Of a stretch of 64,000 bases of DNA, positions 7,544 through 15,742 are shown in pieces. The DNA comes from Micromonospora sp. CCTCC AA 2012012 (GTDB taxonomy: Bacteria; Actinomycetota; Actinomycetes; Mycobacteriales; Micromonosporaceae). The position numbers and the translations under genes were made by a program. How positions within the stretch are numbered: position 1 is the stretch's first letter; each line of letters starts with the position of its first letter. The notes under the pieces are model-generated. The model saw nothing but the letters and a program-made list of their open reading frames with translations, was not told the DNA's origin and did not search any database. The DNA is taken from NCBI RefSeq assembly GCF_040499845.1, contig NZ_CP159342.1, forward strand, positions 6,014,001 through 6,078,000. The letters are read 5' to 3'.

Positions 7544-8505
7544 TGCCCACCTGGTTGGAGCTGGTCCTGCGGGTGGTCGGCGTGCTGGTCGCGTTCCTCA
7601 CCCTGCCGCTGATCGTGGGACAGGTCGAGCACAAGGTCATGGCGCACATGCAGGGCCGCCTCGGCCCGATGTACGCGGGCGGTTTCCACGGCTGGGCGCA
7701 GCTCGTCGCCGACGGCATCAAGTTCGTGCAGAAGGAGGACGTCACCCCGCGCGACGCGGACCGGGCGGTGTTCCGGCTCGCCCCGGCGGTGGCGCTGGTG
7801 CCCTATCTGCTGGCGCTGCTGGTGATCCCGCTGGGTCCGGGCGACCTGGTCGGGCAGCCGCTCGACATCGGTCTGTTCTTCGTGCTGGCCGTGGTCGGCA
7901 TCGGCGTGGTGGCGGTGCTGATGTCGGCCTGGTCGTCGGCGAACAAGTACAGCCTGCTCGGCGGCCTGCGCGGCGCGGCCCAGCTGCTTGGCTACGAGCT
8001 GCCGCTGGTGCTGGCCGCCGCGTCGGTGGCGATGGCGGCGGGGACGCTCAGCCTCTCCGGCATCGTCGAGGCGTGGCGACCGTGGTGGCTGCTCTGGCAG
8101 GCGCCCGCGATGCTGATCTTCTTCGTCGCCGGGCTGGCCGAGATCCGGCGACCCCCGTTCGACATGCCGGTCGCCGACTCGGAGCTGGTCTTCGGCTACA
8201 TGACCGAATACACCGGCCTGCGTTTCGCCTTCTTCCTGCTGGCCGAGTACGTCGGCATCGTGGTGATCGCCGCGCTGACCACCGTGCTCTTCCTCGGCGG
8301 TTGGCAGGGCCCGTTCGCGGACGCCCAGCTCGGCTGGCTGTGGACCCTGCTGAAGGTCTTCGCCGTCGCCTTCGTGATCATCTGGCTGCGGGTGGCGTAC
8401 CCCCGGCTGCGCGAGGACCAGCTCCAGCGGCTCTGCTGGCTGGTCCTCGTCCCCCTCGCCCTCGCCCAGCTCGTCCTCACCGTGGCCGTCCGCCTGGCGC
8501 TCTGA
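7543..8505 (+). CDS. nuoH: NADH-quinone oxidoreductase subunit H
   Basis: Predicted protein of 320 aa with about eight membrane helices. NuoH forms the quinone chamber and connects the Q site to the proton-pumping subunits. Family motifs: the matrix-side loop KFVQKEDVTPRDADRAVF, AEIRRPPFDMPVADSELVFG with the conserved acidic residues, and GYMTEYTGLRFAFFLLAEY. Length is a little short of the usual 330-450 because the long C-terminal extension of the main actinobacterial NuoH is missing. Coupled to nuoC by a one-base start/stop overlap. The cluster is then broken by three unrelated genes before nuoI. Confidence 0.93.
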   Translation: MPTWLELVLRVVGVLVAFLTLPLIVGQVEHKVMAHMQGRLGPMYAGGFHGWAQLVADGIKFVQKEDVTPRDADRAVFRLAPAVALVPYLLALLVIPLGPGDLVGQPLDIGLFFVLAVVGIGVVAVLMSAWSSANKYSLLGGLRGAAQLLGYELPLVLAAASVAMAAGTLSLSGIVEAWRPWWLLWQAPAMLIFFVAGLAEIRRPPFDMPVADSELVFGYMTEYTGLRFAFFLLAEYVGIVVIAALTTVLFLGGWQGPFADAQLGWLWTLLKVFAVAFVIIWLRVAYPRLREDQLQRLCWLVLVPLALAQLVLTVAVRLAL

Positions 8506-8523
8506 GCGGCGGCGCGGCCCCGC

Positions 8524-9558
8524 TCAGCGCAGCGGCGTGTGGGCGGGGTCGACGCGTTCCGCGGGCGGGGGCGGCGGGGGCGGGGTGCCGTCGCCGAAGG
8601 GCCGGCCGCCCAGCTCCTCCCGGCCGTGCGGGGTCAGCCAGTTCGACAGGTCCGGGCCGAGCGGCACGATGCCGGTCGGGTTGATGTCCCGGTGCACCTG
8701 GTAGTAGTGCCGCTTGATGTGGTCGAAGTCGACGGTGTCCCCGAAGCCGGGCGTGGTGAACAGGTCCCGCGCGTACGCCCACAGCACCGGCAGCTCGGTG
8801 AGCTTCTGCCGGTTGCACTTGAAGTGCCCGTGATAGACCGGGTCGAAGCGGACCAGGGTGGTGAAGAGCCGGACGTCCGCCTCGGTGATCGTCTCCCCGA
8901 CCAGGTAGCGCTGCCCGGCCAGCCGCTCGGTCAACCAGTCCAGCCGGTCGAAGAGCCGGTGGTACGCCTTGTCGTACGCCTCCTGGCTGCCGGCGAAGCC
9001 GCACCGGTAGACGCCGTTGTTCACGTCGGCGAAGACCACCGCGTTGACCTCGTCGATCTCGTCGCGCAGCCGCTCCGGATAGAGGTCCGGCGCCCCCTCG
9101 CGGTGGTACGCCGTCCACTCGGTCGACAGGTCGAGGCTCATCTGCGCGTAGTCGTTGGTGACCACCTGCCCGGTCGGCTCGTCCACCAGGGCCGGCACGG
9201 TGATGCCCCGCTCATAGCCGGGGAACCGCGCGAAGTACGCGTCGGCCAGCCGTTCGATGCCGAGCACCGGGTCGCGGCCGTCCGGGTCCAGGTCGAACGT
9301 CCAGCTCCGCTTGTCGTGGGTAGGGCCGGCCACCGCCATCGAGATGGCGTCCTCCAGCCCCAGCAGCCGCCGTACGATGATCAACCGGTTGGCCCACGGG
9401 CAGGCGCGGCTGACCGCGAGCCGGTAGCGCCCGGGCTCGACCGGCCAGCCGTCCCGGCCGTCGGCGGTGATCCGGGTGGCGATGTACCGCTGGTCGCGGG
9501 TGAACTCGCCGCCCGGCTCCACGTACTTCCCGCCGACCTCGTCGCCGTTGCTGCCCAT
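8524..9558 (-). CDS. Glutathione S-transferase family, glutathionyl-hydroquinone reductase-like
   Basis: The product is 344 aa from the ATG at 9558, which has GGGAGG four to five bases upstream. The thioredoxin-like N-domain has the catalytic SRACPWANR (Cys-Pro-Trp), typical of xi-class enzymes that reduce glutathionyl-hydroquinones; the C-terminal helical domain carries RYLVGETITEADVRLFTTLVRFDPVY and HFKCNRQKL. The last 25 residues hold a run of Pro. Actinobacteria of this kind make mycothiol rather than glutathione, so the true thiol partner is probably mycothiol (inference). It lies opposite to the nuo genes with its stop 18 bases after nuoH, a possible quinone-related neighbour. Confidence 0.85.
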   Translation of the reverse strand: MGSNGDEVGGKYVEPGGEFTRDQRYIATRITADGRDGWPVEPGRYRLAVSRACPWANRLIIVRRLLGLEDAISMAVAGPTHDKRSWTFDLDPDGRDPVLGIERLADAYFARFPGYERGITVPALVDEPTGQVVTNDYAQMSLDLSTEWTAYHREGAPDLYPERLRDEIDEVNAVVFADVNNGVYRCGFAGSQEAYDKAYHRLFDRLDWLTERLAGQRYLVGETITEADVRLFTTLVRFDPVYHGHFKCNRQKLTELPVLWAYARDLFTTPGFGDTVDFDHIKRHYYQVHRDINPTGIVPLGPDLSNWLTPHGREELGGRPFGDGTPPPPPPPAERVDPAHTPLR

Positions 9559-9653
9559 GCCGCCTCCCGAGGGGTGTCGTCCCGGTCCCATCATGGTCGT
9601 TCCGGGCCGCGCCGGCAGGCCGAGCCGGTGGAGCGGGGGACTAGGCTGCCGCG

Positions 9654-10088
9654 GTGACCGATCTGGAGGCGGCGGCCCGACGCTTCATCGCCGACGTGTG
9701 GAACGCGGGTCGCGAGGAGACGGCGTACGAGTTGGTGGCGCAGGACTGCCCGGGGCTGGGCGGGACCGGGCCGGCGGCGGCGCTGGCGTGGCACCGGGAC
9801 CGGCGGGCGGCCTTCCCGGACCTGCGCTACAAGATCGTCGAAGTGGTGGCGGCCGGGGACCGGGTGGCCGTGCACTGGCGGGCCGCCGGCACCCAGGCGG
9901 GCCAGTTCGGCCCGGTGCCGCCGACCGGGCAGGTGGTGAGCTATTCCGGGGCGACGTTCCTGCGCTACGACGACACCGGGCGGATCGTGGACGTGTGGAG
10001 CGTCAACGAGCTGTTCCAGCTCCTCCAGCAGCTCGGCGTCGAGATGCTTCCCCCGCTGCCGGGCGGCGTCAGCGGCGCCGGGGCGTGA
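9654..10088 (+). CDS. SnoaL-like / ester cyclase family protein
   Basis: Predicted protein of 144 aa from a GTG, a typical size for the NTF2-like SnoaL fold. FIADVWNAGREETAYELVAQ, AWHRDRRAAFPDLRYKIVEVV and GDRVAVHWRAAGTQAG match the family, in which the cavity is lined by such Trp, His and Asp residues. Members include polyketide cyclases but most are of unknown function; nothing nearby points to polyketide synthesis. It is divergent from the GST-like gene (95 bases between starts) and its last 20 bases overlap the end of the minus-strand Uma2 gene. Confidence 0.78.
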   Translation: MTDLEAAARRFIADVWNAGREETAYELVAQDCPGLGGTGPAAALAWHRDRRAAFPDLRYKIVEVVAAGDRVAVHWRAAGTQAGQFGPVPPTGQVVSYSGATFLRYDDTGRIVDVWSVNELFQLLQQLGVEMLPPLPGGVSGAGA

Positions 10089-10644
10089 TCCGGTCGATCG
10101 ACAGGTTGACCGGAAACGGTTCGCCGGTGTCGACGAACTTCGTCCACCGCCCGGTTTCCTGGTAGACCTCGTCCACCGGATCGATCTTGTAGGTGTGTAC
10201 CACCAGCCCGTCGTCCTCCACCTCGATCCGCCAGTAGAACGGGATGCCGGCTTGCGCGTACAGCGCCGGCTTGAGCACCCGGTCGATGGACCGGGTGCTG
10301 GGGGAGACGATTTCGACAGCGAGCACCATCTCGTGCGGTTCGTACTTCGACGGCTCGCGGGCTGCGGCCGCCGATGTCGTCACCAGCACGTCGGGGATGA
10401 AGGAGCGGGTGCGGCTGATCCGCACCTCCACGCCTTGGGTCACGTCGTACTCGTCGGGGCATTCCTGTTCGAGCGCGACGCCGAGTCGCATCGCGATGGT
10501 CTGGTGCGTACGGGTGGGGGAGGGGGCCACGATCAGCACTCCATCAAGCAGCTCGCGGCGGCGGCCGTCCTCGGGCAGCGCGTCCAGATCGTCAGTCGTC
10601 CACCCGCCCTCGGGCGGGTAGTCGCTCTGCAGCGCGGCGGTCAT
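10069..10644 (-). CDS. Uma2 family (DUF820) putative restriction-endonuclease-fold protein
   Basis: Predicted protein of 191 aa. The PD-(D/E)XK core is seen as [30 protein letters not shown]: Asp, Glu and Lys in order. [13 protein letters not shown] and [14 protein letters not shown] are family hallmarks. Uma2 proteins are abundant in actinobacteria and cyanobacteria; a nuclease role is inferred from the fold and no cellular role is established. It has no partner methylase here, so a classical restriction system is unlikely. It overlaps the convergent SnoaL-like gene by 20 bases and is divergent from nuoI. Confidence 0.85.
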   Translation of the reverse strand: MTAALQSDYPPEGGWTTDDLDALPEDGRRRELLDGVLIVAPSPTRTHQTIAMRLGVALEQECPDEYDVTQGVEVRISRTRSFIPDVLVTTSAAAAREPSKYEPHEMVLAVEIVSPSTRSIDRVLKPALYAQAGIPFYWRIEVEDDGLVVHTYKIDPVDEVYQETGRWTKFVDTGEPFPVNLSIDRITPRRR

Positions 10645-10748
10645 CGACGGGTCCTTTCCGGTGTGTCGTTCTCCCCGCGCTCACGATACCGCCGCAAAGC
10701 GCAGGGTCGTGGTCGCGCGCGCCCGGGGCACAGGGCAGGATGGGCGGC

Positions 10749-11306
10749 ATGACCGAGCGCAGCGGCATTCCCGGTGAAGGGTTGGTGAAGGGGCTCGCGG
10801 TCACGTTGAAGACGATGACCCGTCGCTCGACCACCCAGCAGTACCCGGACGTCGCCCCCGAGCTGCCGCCCCGCTCCCGTGGCGTGATCGCGCTGCTGGA
10901 GGAGAACTGCACGGTCTGCATGCTCTGCGCCCGGGAGTGCCCGGACTGGTGCATCTACATCGACTCGCACAAGGAGGAGGTGGCGGTGCCCGGCGCCGCC
11001 CGCCCCCGCCAGCGCAACGTGCTCGACAAGTTCGACATCGACTTCTCGCTCTGCATGTACTGCGGCATCTGCGTCGAGGTCTGCCCCTTCGACGCGCTCT
11101 ACTGGTCGCCCGAGTTCGAGTACGCCGAGTACGACATCAAGGACCTGCTGCACGACAAGGACCACCTGGGCGAGTGGATGGGCACCGTCCCGCCGCCGCC
11201 CGCGCACGACCCGCACGGCGACCCCTCCAAGGAGGAGACCACCGCCGCGCGCAAGGCCGCGGCCCCGGCCCGCCCCACCCCCACCGACCGGGGTACGACC
11301 CCATGA
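10749..11306 (+). CDS. nuoI: NADH-quinone oxidoreductase subunit I
   Basis: The product is 185 aa from the ATG at 10749 (AGGA eight bases upstream; an ATG at 10740 would add three residues). NuoI carries two 4Fe-4S clusters (N6a, N6b): [14 protein letters not shown] and [16 protein letters not shown]. Between them is an insertion [16 protein letters not shown]. The C-terminal 45 residues are Pro/Ala/Thr-rich. It starts the second block of the nuo cluster, and its stop overlaps the nuoJ ATG. Upstream, 10645-10748 is shared with the divergent Uma2 gene and must hold the promoter of nuoI-N. Confidence 0.93.
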   Translation: MTERSGIPGEGLVKGLAVTLKTMTRRSTTQQYPDVAPELPPRSRGVIALLEENCTVCMLCARECPDWCIYIDSHKEEVAVPGAARPRQRNVLDKFDIDFSLCMYCGICVEVCPFDALYWSPEFEYAEYDIKDLLHDKDHLGEWMGTVPPPPAHDPHGDPSKEETTAARKAAAPARPTPTDRGTTP

Positions 11307-11827
11307 CCGGTGCGGACCTGCTGCTGCTCGCCCTCGGCGCGGTCGCGGTCGGGGCGGGGGTGCTCGTGGTGGGCACCCGCCACCTCGTCCGGGCCGGTCT
11401 CTATCTGGTGGTCTGCCTGGGCGCGCTGGCCGGCGACTACCTGGTGCTCACCGCCGAGCTGGTGGCCTGGGTGCAGGTGCTGATCTACGTGGGCGCGGTG
11501 GTGGTGCTGCTGCTCTTCGCGGTGATGCTGACCCGGGCCCCGATCGGTGCCTCCGACGACCTGGACCGGCCCGGCTGGCCGGCCGCGCTGATCGGTGGCG
11601 GCAGCGGGCTGGGGCTGGCCGTGCTGCTGGTCGACGCGTTCCGCTGGTCCCGGGTGGAGCTGCCGGCGACGGGCACCGCCGACCGACTCGGCGAGCAGGT
11701 GTTCCGCTCCTGGGTGCTGCCCTTCGAGGTGCTGTCGGTGCTGCTGCTCGCCGCCCTGGTCGGCGCGATCGTGCTCTCCCGCGCGGACATCGGCCGCGCC
11801 AGCACCGACGAGGGGGGTCGCCGGTGA
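11303..11827 (+). CDS. nuoJ: NADH-quinone oxidoreductase subunit J
   Basis: Predicted protein of 174 aa with five membrane helices. NuoJ is a membrane-arm subunit near the Q chamber. [20 protein letters not shown] with the conserved Glu/Tyr region and [15 protein letters not shown] identify the family; the last helix [20 protein letters not shown] is also typical. The usual actinobacterial NuoJ is longer (about 250-280 aa) because of a C-terminal extension, absent here. Start and stop overlap those of nuoI and nuoK by four bases. Confidence 0.92.
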   Translation: MTGADLLLLALGAVAVGAGVLVVGTRHLVRAGLYLVVCLGALAGDYLVLTAELVAWVQVLIYVGAVVVLLLFAVMLTRAPIGASDDLDRPGWPAALIGGGSGLGLAVLLVDAFRWSRVELPATGTADRLGEQVFRSWVLPFEVLSVLLLAALVGAIVLSRADIGRASTDEGGRR

Positions 11828-12225
11828 GGCCGGTCGTCCCCTACGTCACGGCCGCGCTGCTGTTCGGCCTGGGCGTGTTCGGCGTGCTGCGCCGCCGCAA
11901 CGCCGTACTGGTGCTGATGGCGGTCGAGCTGATGCTCAACGCGGTCAACCTGGTCCTGGTCACCGCGGACACCACGGTCCGGGCGCAGTTGCCGCACGCC
12001 GGGGAGGTCTTCGCGCTCTTCGTGATCGTGCTCGCCGCCGCCGAGATCGGCGTGGGGCTGGCCATCGTGCTCCAGCTCTACCGGCTGCGGGCGAGCGTCG
12101 CCGTGGACGAGGTGCCGTTGACCGAGACTCCGGCGCTGGTGCCGGTCGCCGCGCCGACGGCGACCGCCGCCGAGGAGTCGGGCGGGACCGCCGGGGACAC
12201 GGACGGGCCGGAGGTGCGGCGGTGA
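11824..12225 (+). CDS. nuoK: NADH-quinone oxidoreductase subunit K
   Basis: Predicted protein of 133 aa from a GTG overlapping the nuoJ stop. Three membrane helices with the buried glutamates in VLMAVELMLNAVNLVLV and VLAAAEIGVGLAIVLQL, needed for proton transfer. FGVLRRRNAVLVLM is the family N-terminal loop. The C-terminal 35 residues form an Ala/Thr/Gly-rich tail that exceeds the usual 100-aa length. Translationally coupled on both sides. Confidence 0.93.
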   Translation: MRPVVPYVTAALLFGLGVFGVLRRRNAVLVLMAVELMLNAVNLVLVTADTTVRAQLPHAGEVFALFVIVLAAAEIGVGLAIVLQLYRLRASVAVDEVPLTETPALVPVAAPTATAAEESGGTAGDTDGPEVRR

Positions 12226-14174
12226 CCGACGAGATCGGGCGGCTGCTGCCGGCCGTGCCGCTGCTGGCCGGACTGCCCCTGGCCGCCGGCCTGGTCGGGC
12301 TGCTCCTGCCGCCCTCGCCGAGGGGCGCGGCGACCGGCGAGGACCGGGCCCGGAAGGTGGCGATCGGGCTCGGCGTGGCCGGTGCGGCCGGTGCGCTGTT
12401 GATGGCGCTGGTGCTGCTGATTCGGGTCCACCACCTGGCCGAGGGGTCGACCACCTGGGTCGACCTGGGCGGCCTGCGGGTCACCCTGGGCTACCGGCTG
12501 GACGGCACGGCGGTGCTGGTCGCCACGGCGGTGGCCGCGGTGGCCCTGGCGGTGCAGGTCTACTCGGTCGGCTACCTGCGGCGCGGCCTGCACGACGACG
12601 TCGAGGTGGACCACCGCTACCCGCCGTACGCGGCGCAGATCAGCCTCTTCACCGCCGCGATGCTGGTCGTGGTGATCTCCGGCGACCTGATCATCCTGCT
12701 GGTCGGCTGGGAGGTGATGGGCATCTGCTCCTACCTGCTCATCGCCCACGACCGGCGGCTGCCGGAGGCGCCCGCCGCCGCGGTGAAGGCGTTCCTGGTG
12801 ACCCGGGTCGGTGACGTCGGCTTCCTGCTGGGCATCGCCCTGCTCGGCGTGCACGCCGGCAGCTTCCGGATCGCCGACGTGCTCGCCCACGACTACTCCA
12901 CCGGCACGCTCACCGCCGCCTGCCTGCTGCTGCTCGCCGGGGTGGCCGGCAAGAGCGCCCAGTTCCCGCTGCACACCTGGCTGCCCGACGCGATGGCCGG
13001 TCCCACCCCGATCTCCGCGCTGATCCACGCCGCCACCATGGTCGCCGCCGGCGTCTACGCGGTGGCCCGGCTCTTCCCGCTCTTCGCGCGCGCCCCGGTG
13101 GCGCTCGCGGTGCTCGGGGTGATGGCCTCGATCACCCTGCTGCTGGGTGCCTTCGCAGCCACCGCGCAGGACGACATCAAGCGGGTGCTGGCCTGGTCGA
13201 CGGTCTCGCAGATCGGTTACATGACCGGTGCGCTCGCGGTCGGCGCACCCACGGCCGCGCTGTTCCACCTGCTCAGCCACGCCGCGTTCAAGGCGCTGCT
13301 CTTCCTCGCCGCCGGCGCGGTGATCCACGCGGTGGGCACCACGTTGATGTCCCGGATGGGCGGCCTGCGGCGCGCCATGCCGGTGACCTTCTGGTGCACG
13401 CTGGTCGGGCTGGGCGCGCTGGCCGGGGTGCCGCCGCTGTCCGGGTTCTGGAGCAAGGACGGCGTGCTCGCCGCCGCCGAGGCCGCCGCGCTGGACGGCG
13501 CCGGTCCGGCACCGCACTGGGTCGGCTGGCTGGTCTGGTCGGCCGGGCTGCTCGGCGTCGCCGTCACCGCCTGGTACGCGACCCGCCTGCTGCTGCGTAC
13601 CTTCTTCGGCGCGACCCGGATCCCGCTGGCGCACCCGCACGACCCGCCCGCGGTGATGCGCTGGCCGGTGCTGCTGCTCGCGGTCCCGGCCGCGCTGCTC
13701 GGCCTGGCGGCCTTCTGGCCGCCGTTCACCGACCGGCTCTTCGCGCCCGCCACCGAGGCGGAGCGGACCGACTTCGGCACCTCGCTGGTGCACCTCGCCC
13801 CGGCGGTGCTGCTCCCGCTGGTCCTGCTGGCGGCCGGCGTCGGGCTGGCCTGGGCGGGCTGGCGCCGTGACCCGGCCGCCGACCCGGCCCGCTTCCTGGG
13901 TCCGCTGCGGCCGGTCTTCGCCCGGGCGTTCCGGCTCGACGACGTCCAGCACACCCTCGTCGTACGGCCGACGACGGCGCTGGCCCGCGCCGTGCGGGCC
14001 GGTGACGAGCTGGGCGTGGACGGCCTGGTGGAGGGGAGCGGCCACGCCGCGGTGGAGCTGGGTGGCGGGCTGGCCGCGCTGCACCGGGCGGCCCTGCCCC
14101 GGGCGGCGGCCGCGGTGCTGGCCGGCGCCCTGCTGATCGGCCTCGCCGCCGTGCTGGTCGGAGGATTCGCGTGA
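12222..14174 (+). CDS. nuoL: NADH-quinone oxidoreductase subunit L
   Basis: The product is 650 aa from the GTG at 12222, which overlaps the nuoK stop. It is the distal antiporter-like proton pump. LVGWEVMGICSYLLI holds the conserved Glu; VAGKSAQFPLHTWLPDAMAG and PTPISALIHAATMVAAGVY hold the conserved Lys and His; LAWSTVSQIGYMTGALAVG and SHAAFKALLFLAAG follow. The C-terminal third shows the long lateral-helix region, ending in two membrane segments. About 16 membrane helices in all. Length is normal for NuoL. Confidence 0.95.
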   Translation: MTDEIGRLLPAVPLLAGLPLAAGLVGLLLPPSPRGAATGEDRARKVAIGLGVAGAAGALLMALVLLIRVHHLAEGSTTWVDLGGLRVTLGYRLDGTAVLVATAVAAVALAVQVYSVGYLRRGLHDDVEVDHRYPPYAAQISLFTAAMLVVVISGDLIILLVGWEVMGICSYLLIAHDRRLPEAPAAAVKAFLVTRVGDVGFLLGIALLGVHAGSFRIADVLAHDYSTGTLTAACLLLLAGVAGKSAQFPLHTWLPDAMAGPTPISALIHAATMVAAGVYAVARLFPLFARAPVALAVLGVMASITLLLGAFAATAQDDIKRVLAWSTVSQIGYMTGALAVGAPTAALFHLLSHAAFKALLFLAAGAVIHAVGTTLMSRMGGLRRAMPVTFWCTLVGLGALAGVPPLSGFWSKDGVLAAAEAAALDGAGPAPHWVGWLVWSAGLLGVAVTAWYATRLLLRTFFGATRIPLAHPHDPPAVMRWPVLLLAVPAALLGLAAFWPPFTDRLFAPATEAERTDFGTSLVHLAPAVLLPLVLLAAGVGLAWAGWRRDPAADPARFLGPLRPVFARAFRLDDVQHTLVVRPTTALARAVRAGDELGVDGLVEGSGHAAVELGGGLAALHRAALPRAAAAVLAGALLIGLAAVLVGGFA

Positions 14175-14220
14175 GCGCGGCGCCGCGTCGGCGGCGGTCG
14201 GGTGCAGAGGGGACGCCGGC

Positions 14221-15723
14221 ATGAACCTCGGTCAGCTGCTGCTGGTCGCCGTCCTGGCGGTGCCGGCGCTGGGCGCGGTCGCCGTCGCGGCGGTCCGGCC
14301 CGACCGGGCGGCCCGGATCGTCGGCACCGTCGCCGCCGGGCTGACCCTGCTCGCCACCCTGCCGCTGGCCGGTGGGGAGCACGGCTGGTTCGGCTACGGG
14401 CCGCGTCCCGCCGTGCAGCCCTGGCACCAGCTCGACCTGCCCTGGGTGCCCGGTCTGGAGCTGCGCTTCCACCTCGGGGTGGACGGCATCTCCTGGCCGC
14501 TGGTGGTGCTGACCGCCCTGCTCACCCTGCTCTGCTGCGCGTACACCCTGGGGCACGTGCCGGGCGGCGGCAGCGGCCGGGCGCTGGTCGCGCTGCTGCT
14601 GGTGGTCGAGGTGGGCATCCTCGGCACCTTCCTCGCCCTCGACCTGGTGCTGTTCTTCGCGTTCTTCGAGGTCGTGCTGCTCCCGATGTACGCGATCATC
14701 GCCGGTTGGGGCGGCGCGGACCGGCGACGGGCGGCCCGCAAGTTCGCCCTCTACACGCTCTTCGGCTCGGTGCTGCTGCTGGTCGGCGTCTACGTCGTGG
14801 TGGCCGCCGCCGGCACCGCCGACATCGTGGCGCTGACCGGTGGGGCCGGGCTGTCCCGGGGCACCCAGGTCGCCGCGTTCACCCTGCTGGCGCTCGCCTT
14901 CGCGGTGAAGAGCCCGCTCTGGCCGCTGCACTCGTGGCTGCCCGACGCGCACACCCAGGCACCCACCGTCGGCAGCGTGGTCCTCGCCGGGGTGCTGCTC
15001 AAGATGGGCACGTACGGCCTGATCCGGGTGGCGGTCGGGGTGGCCCCGGAGGGCGCCCGCTGGGCCGCCCCGGTGCTCGGGGTGCTGGCCGTCGCCGCGA
15101 TCCTGGTCGGCTCGCTGGTCTGCCTCGCCCAGGACGAGCTGAAGCGGCTGATCGCGTACTCCAGCGTGGGACACATGGGCTTCGTGCTGCTCGGGGTGGC
15201 CACGCTGACCGCCACCGGGCTCCAGGCGGCGCTGATCGGCAACATCGCGCACGGGGTGATCACCGCCCTGCTCTTCTTCCTCGCCGGGGCGGTCAAGGAC
15301 CGTACCGGCACCGGCGCGCTCGCCGAGCTGTCCGGGCTGCGGGAGACCGCACCCCGGCTCGCCGGGCTGCTCGGCTTCGCCGCGGTCGCCTCGCTGGGGC
15401 TGCCCGGGCTGGCCGGCTTCTGGGGTGAGGCGTTCGCCGTGGTGGCCGCCGTCCGGCGGGGCGGCGGGCTCTGGACGACGCTGGCGGTGCTCGCCGCGAT
15501 CGGTGGGGCGCTGACCGCCGCGTACTTCCTGCGGCTGCTGCGGCAGGTCACCCACGGGCGGCCCAGCCCGGCGGTGCAGCGGCTCGCGCCCGGTCTGGCC
15601 GGGGTGGAGCTGACCGCGTGGGCCCCGCTGGTGCTGCTGGCGCTGGCCGTGGGGCTGGCCCCGGCGCTGGTCCTCGGTTATGCCGCCGGCCCGGTCGACG
15701 CCCTGCTGGGAGTGCTGAGATGA
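14221..15723 (+). CDS. nuoM: NADH-quinone oxidoreductase subunit M
   Basis: Predicted protein of 500 aa with about 14 membrane helices, the middle antiporter-like subunit. FFAFFEVVLLPMYAIIAGWG contains the key Glu; LAFAVKSPLWPLHSWLPDAH the key Lys; QAPTVGSVVLAGVLLKMGTY and IAYSSVGHMGFVLLGVATL are family blocks. The ATG follows nuoL by 46 bases, with GAGGGG about ten bases upstream; this short gap is the only non-overlapping junction in the second nuo block apart from nuoM-nuoN. Confidence 0.95.
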   Translation: MNLGQLLLVAVLAVPALGAVAVAAVRPDRAARIVGTVAAGLTLLATLPLAGGEHGWFGYGPRPAVQPWHQLDLPWVPGLELRFHLGVDGISWPLVVLTALLTLLCCAYTLGHVPGGGSGRALVALLLVVEVGILGTFLALDLVLFFAFFEVVLLPMYAIIAGWGGADRRRAARKFALYTLFGSVLLLVGVYVVVAAAGTADIVALTGGAGLSRGTQVAAFTLLALAFAVKSPLWPLHSWLPDAHTQAPTVGSVVLAGVLLKMGTYGLIRVAVGVAPEGARWAAPVLGVLAVAAILVGSLVCLAQDELKRLIAYSSVGHMGFVLLGVATLTATGLQAALIGNIAHGVITALLFFLAGAVKDRTGTGALAELSGLRETAPRLAGLLGFAAVASLGLPGLAGFWGEAFAVVAAVRRGGGLWTTLAVLAAIGGALTAAYFLRLLRQVTHGRPSPAVQRLAPGLAGVELTAWAPLVLLALAVGLAPALVLGYAAGPVDALLGVLR

Positions 15724-15742
15724 GTTCCCGGGAGCTGACCCG

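Noticed and set aside
9654..10644. SnoaL-like and Uma2 genes as part of a polyketide or restriction cluster
   Set aside because: No synthase, methylase or transporter partners nearby; they look like isolated genes in an island within the nuo cluster.
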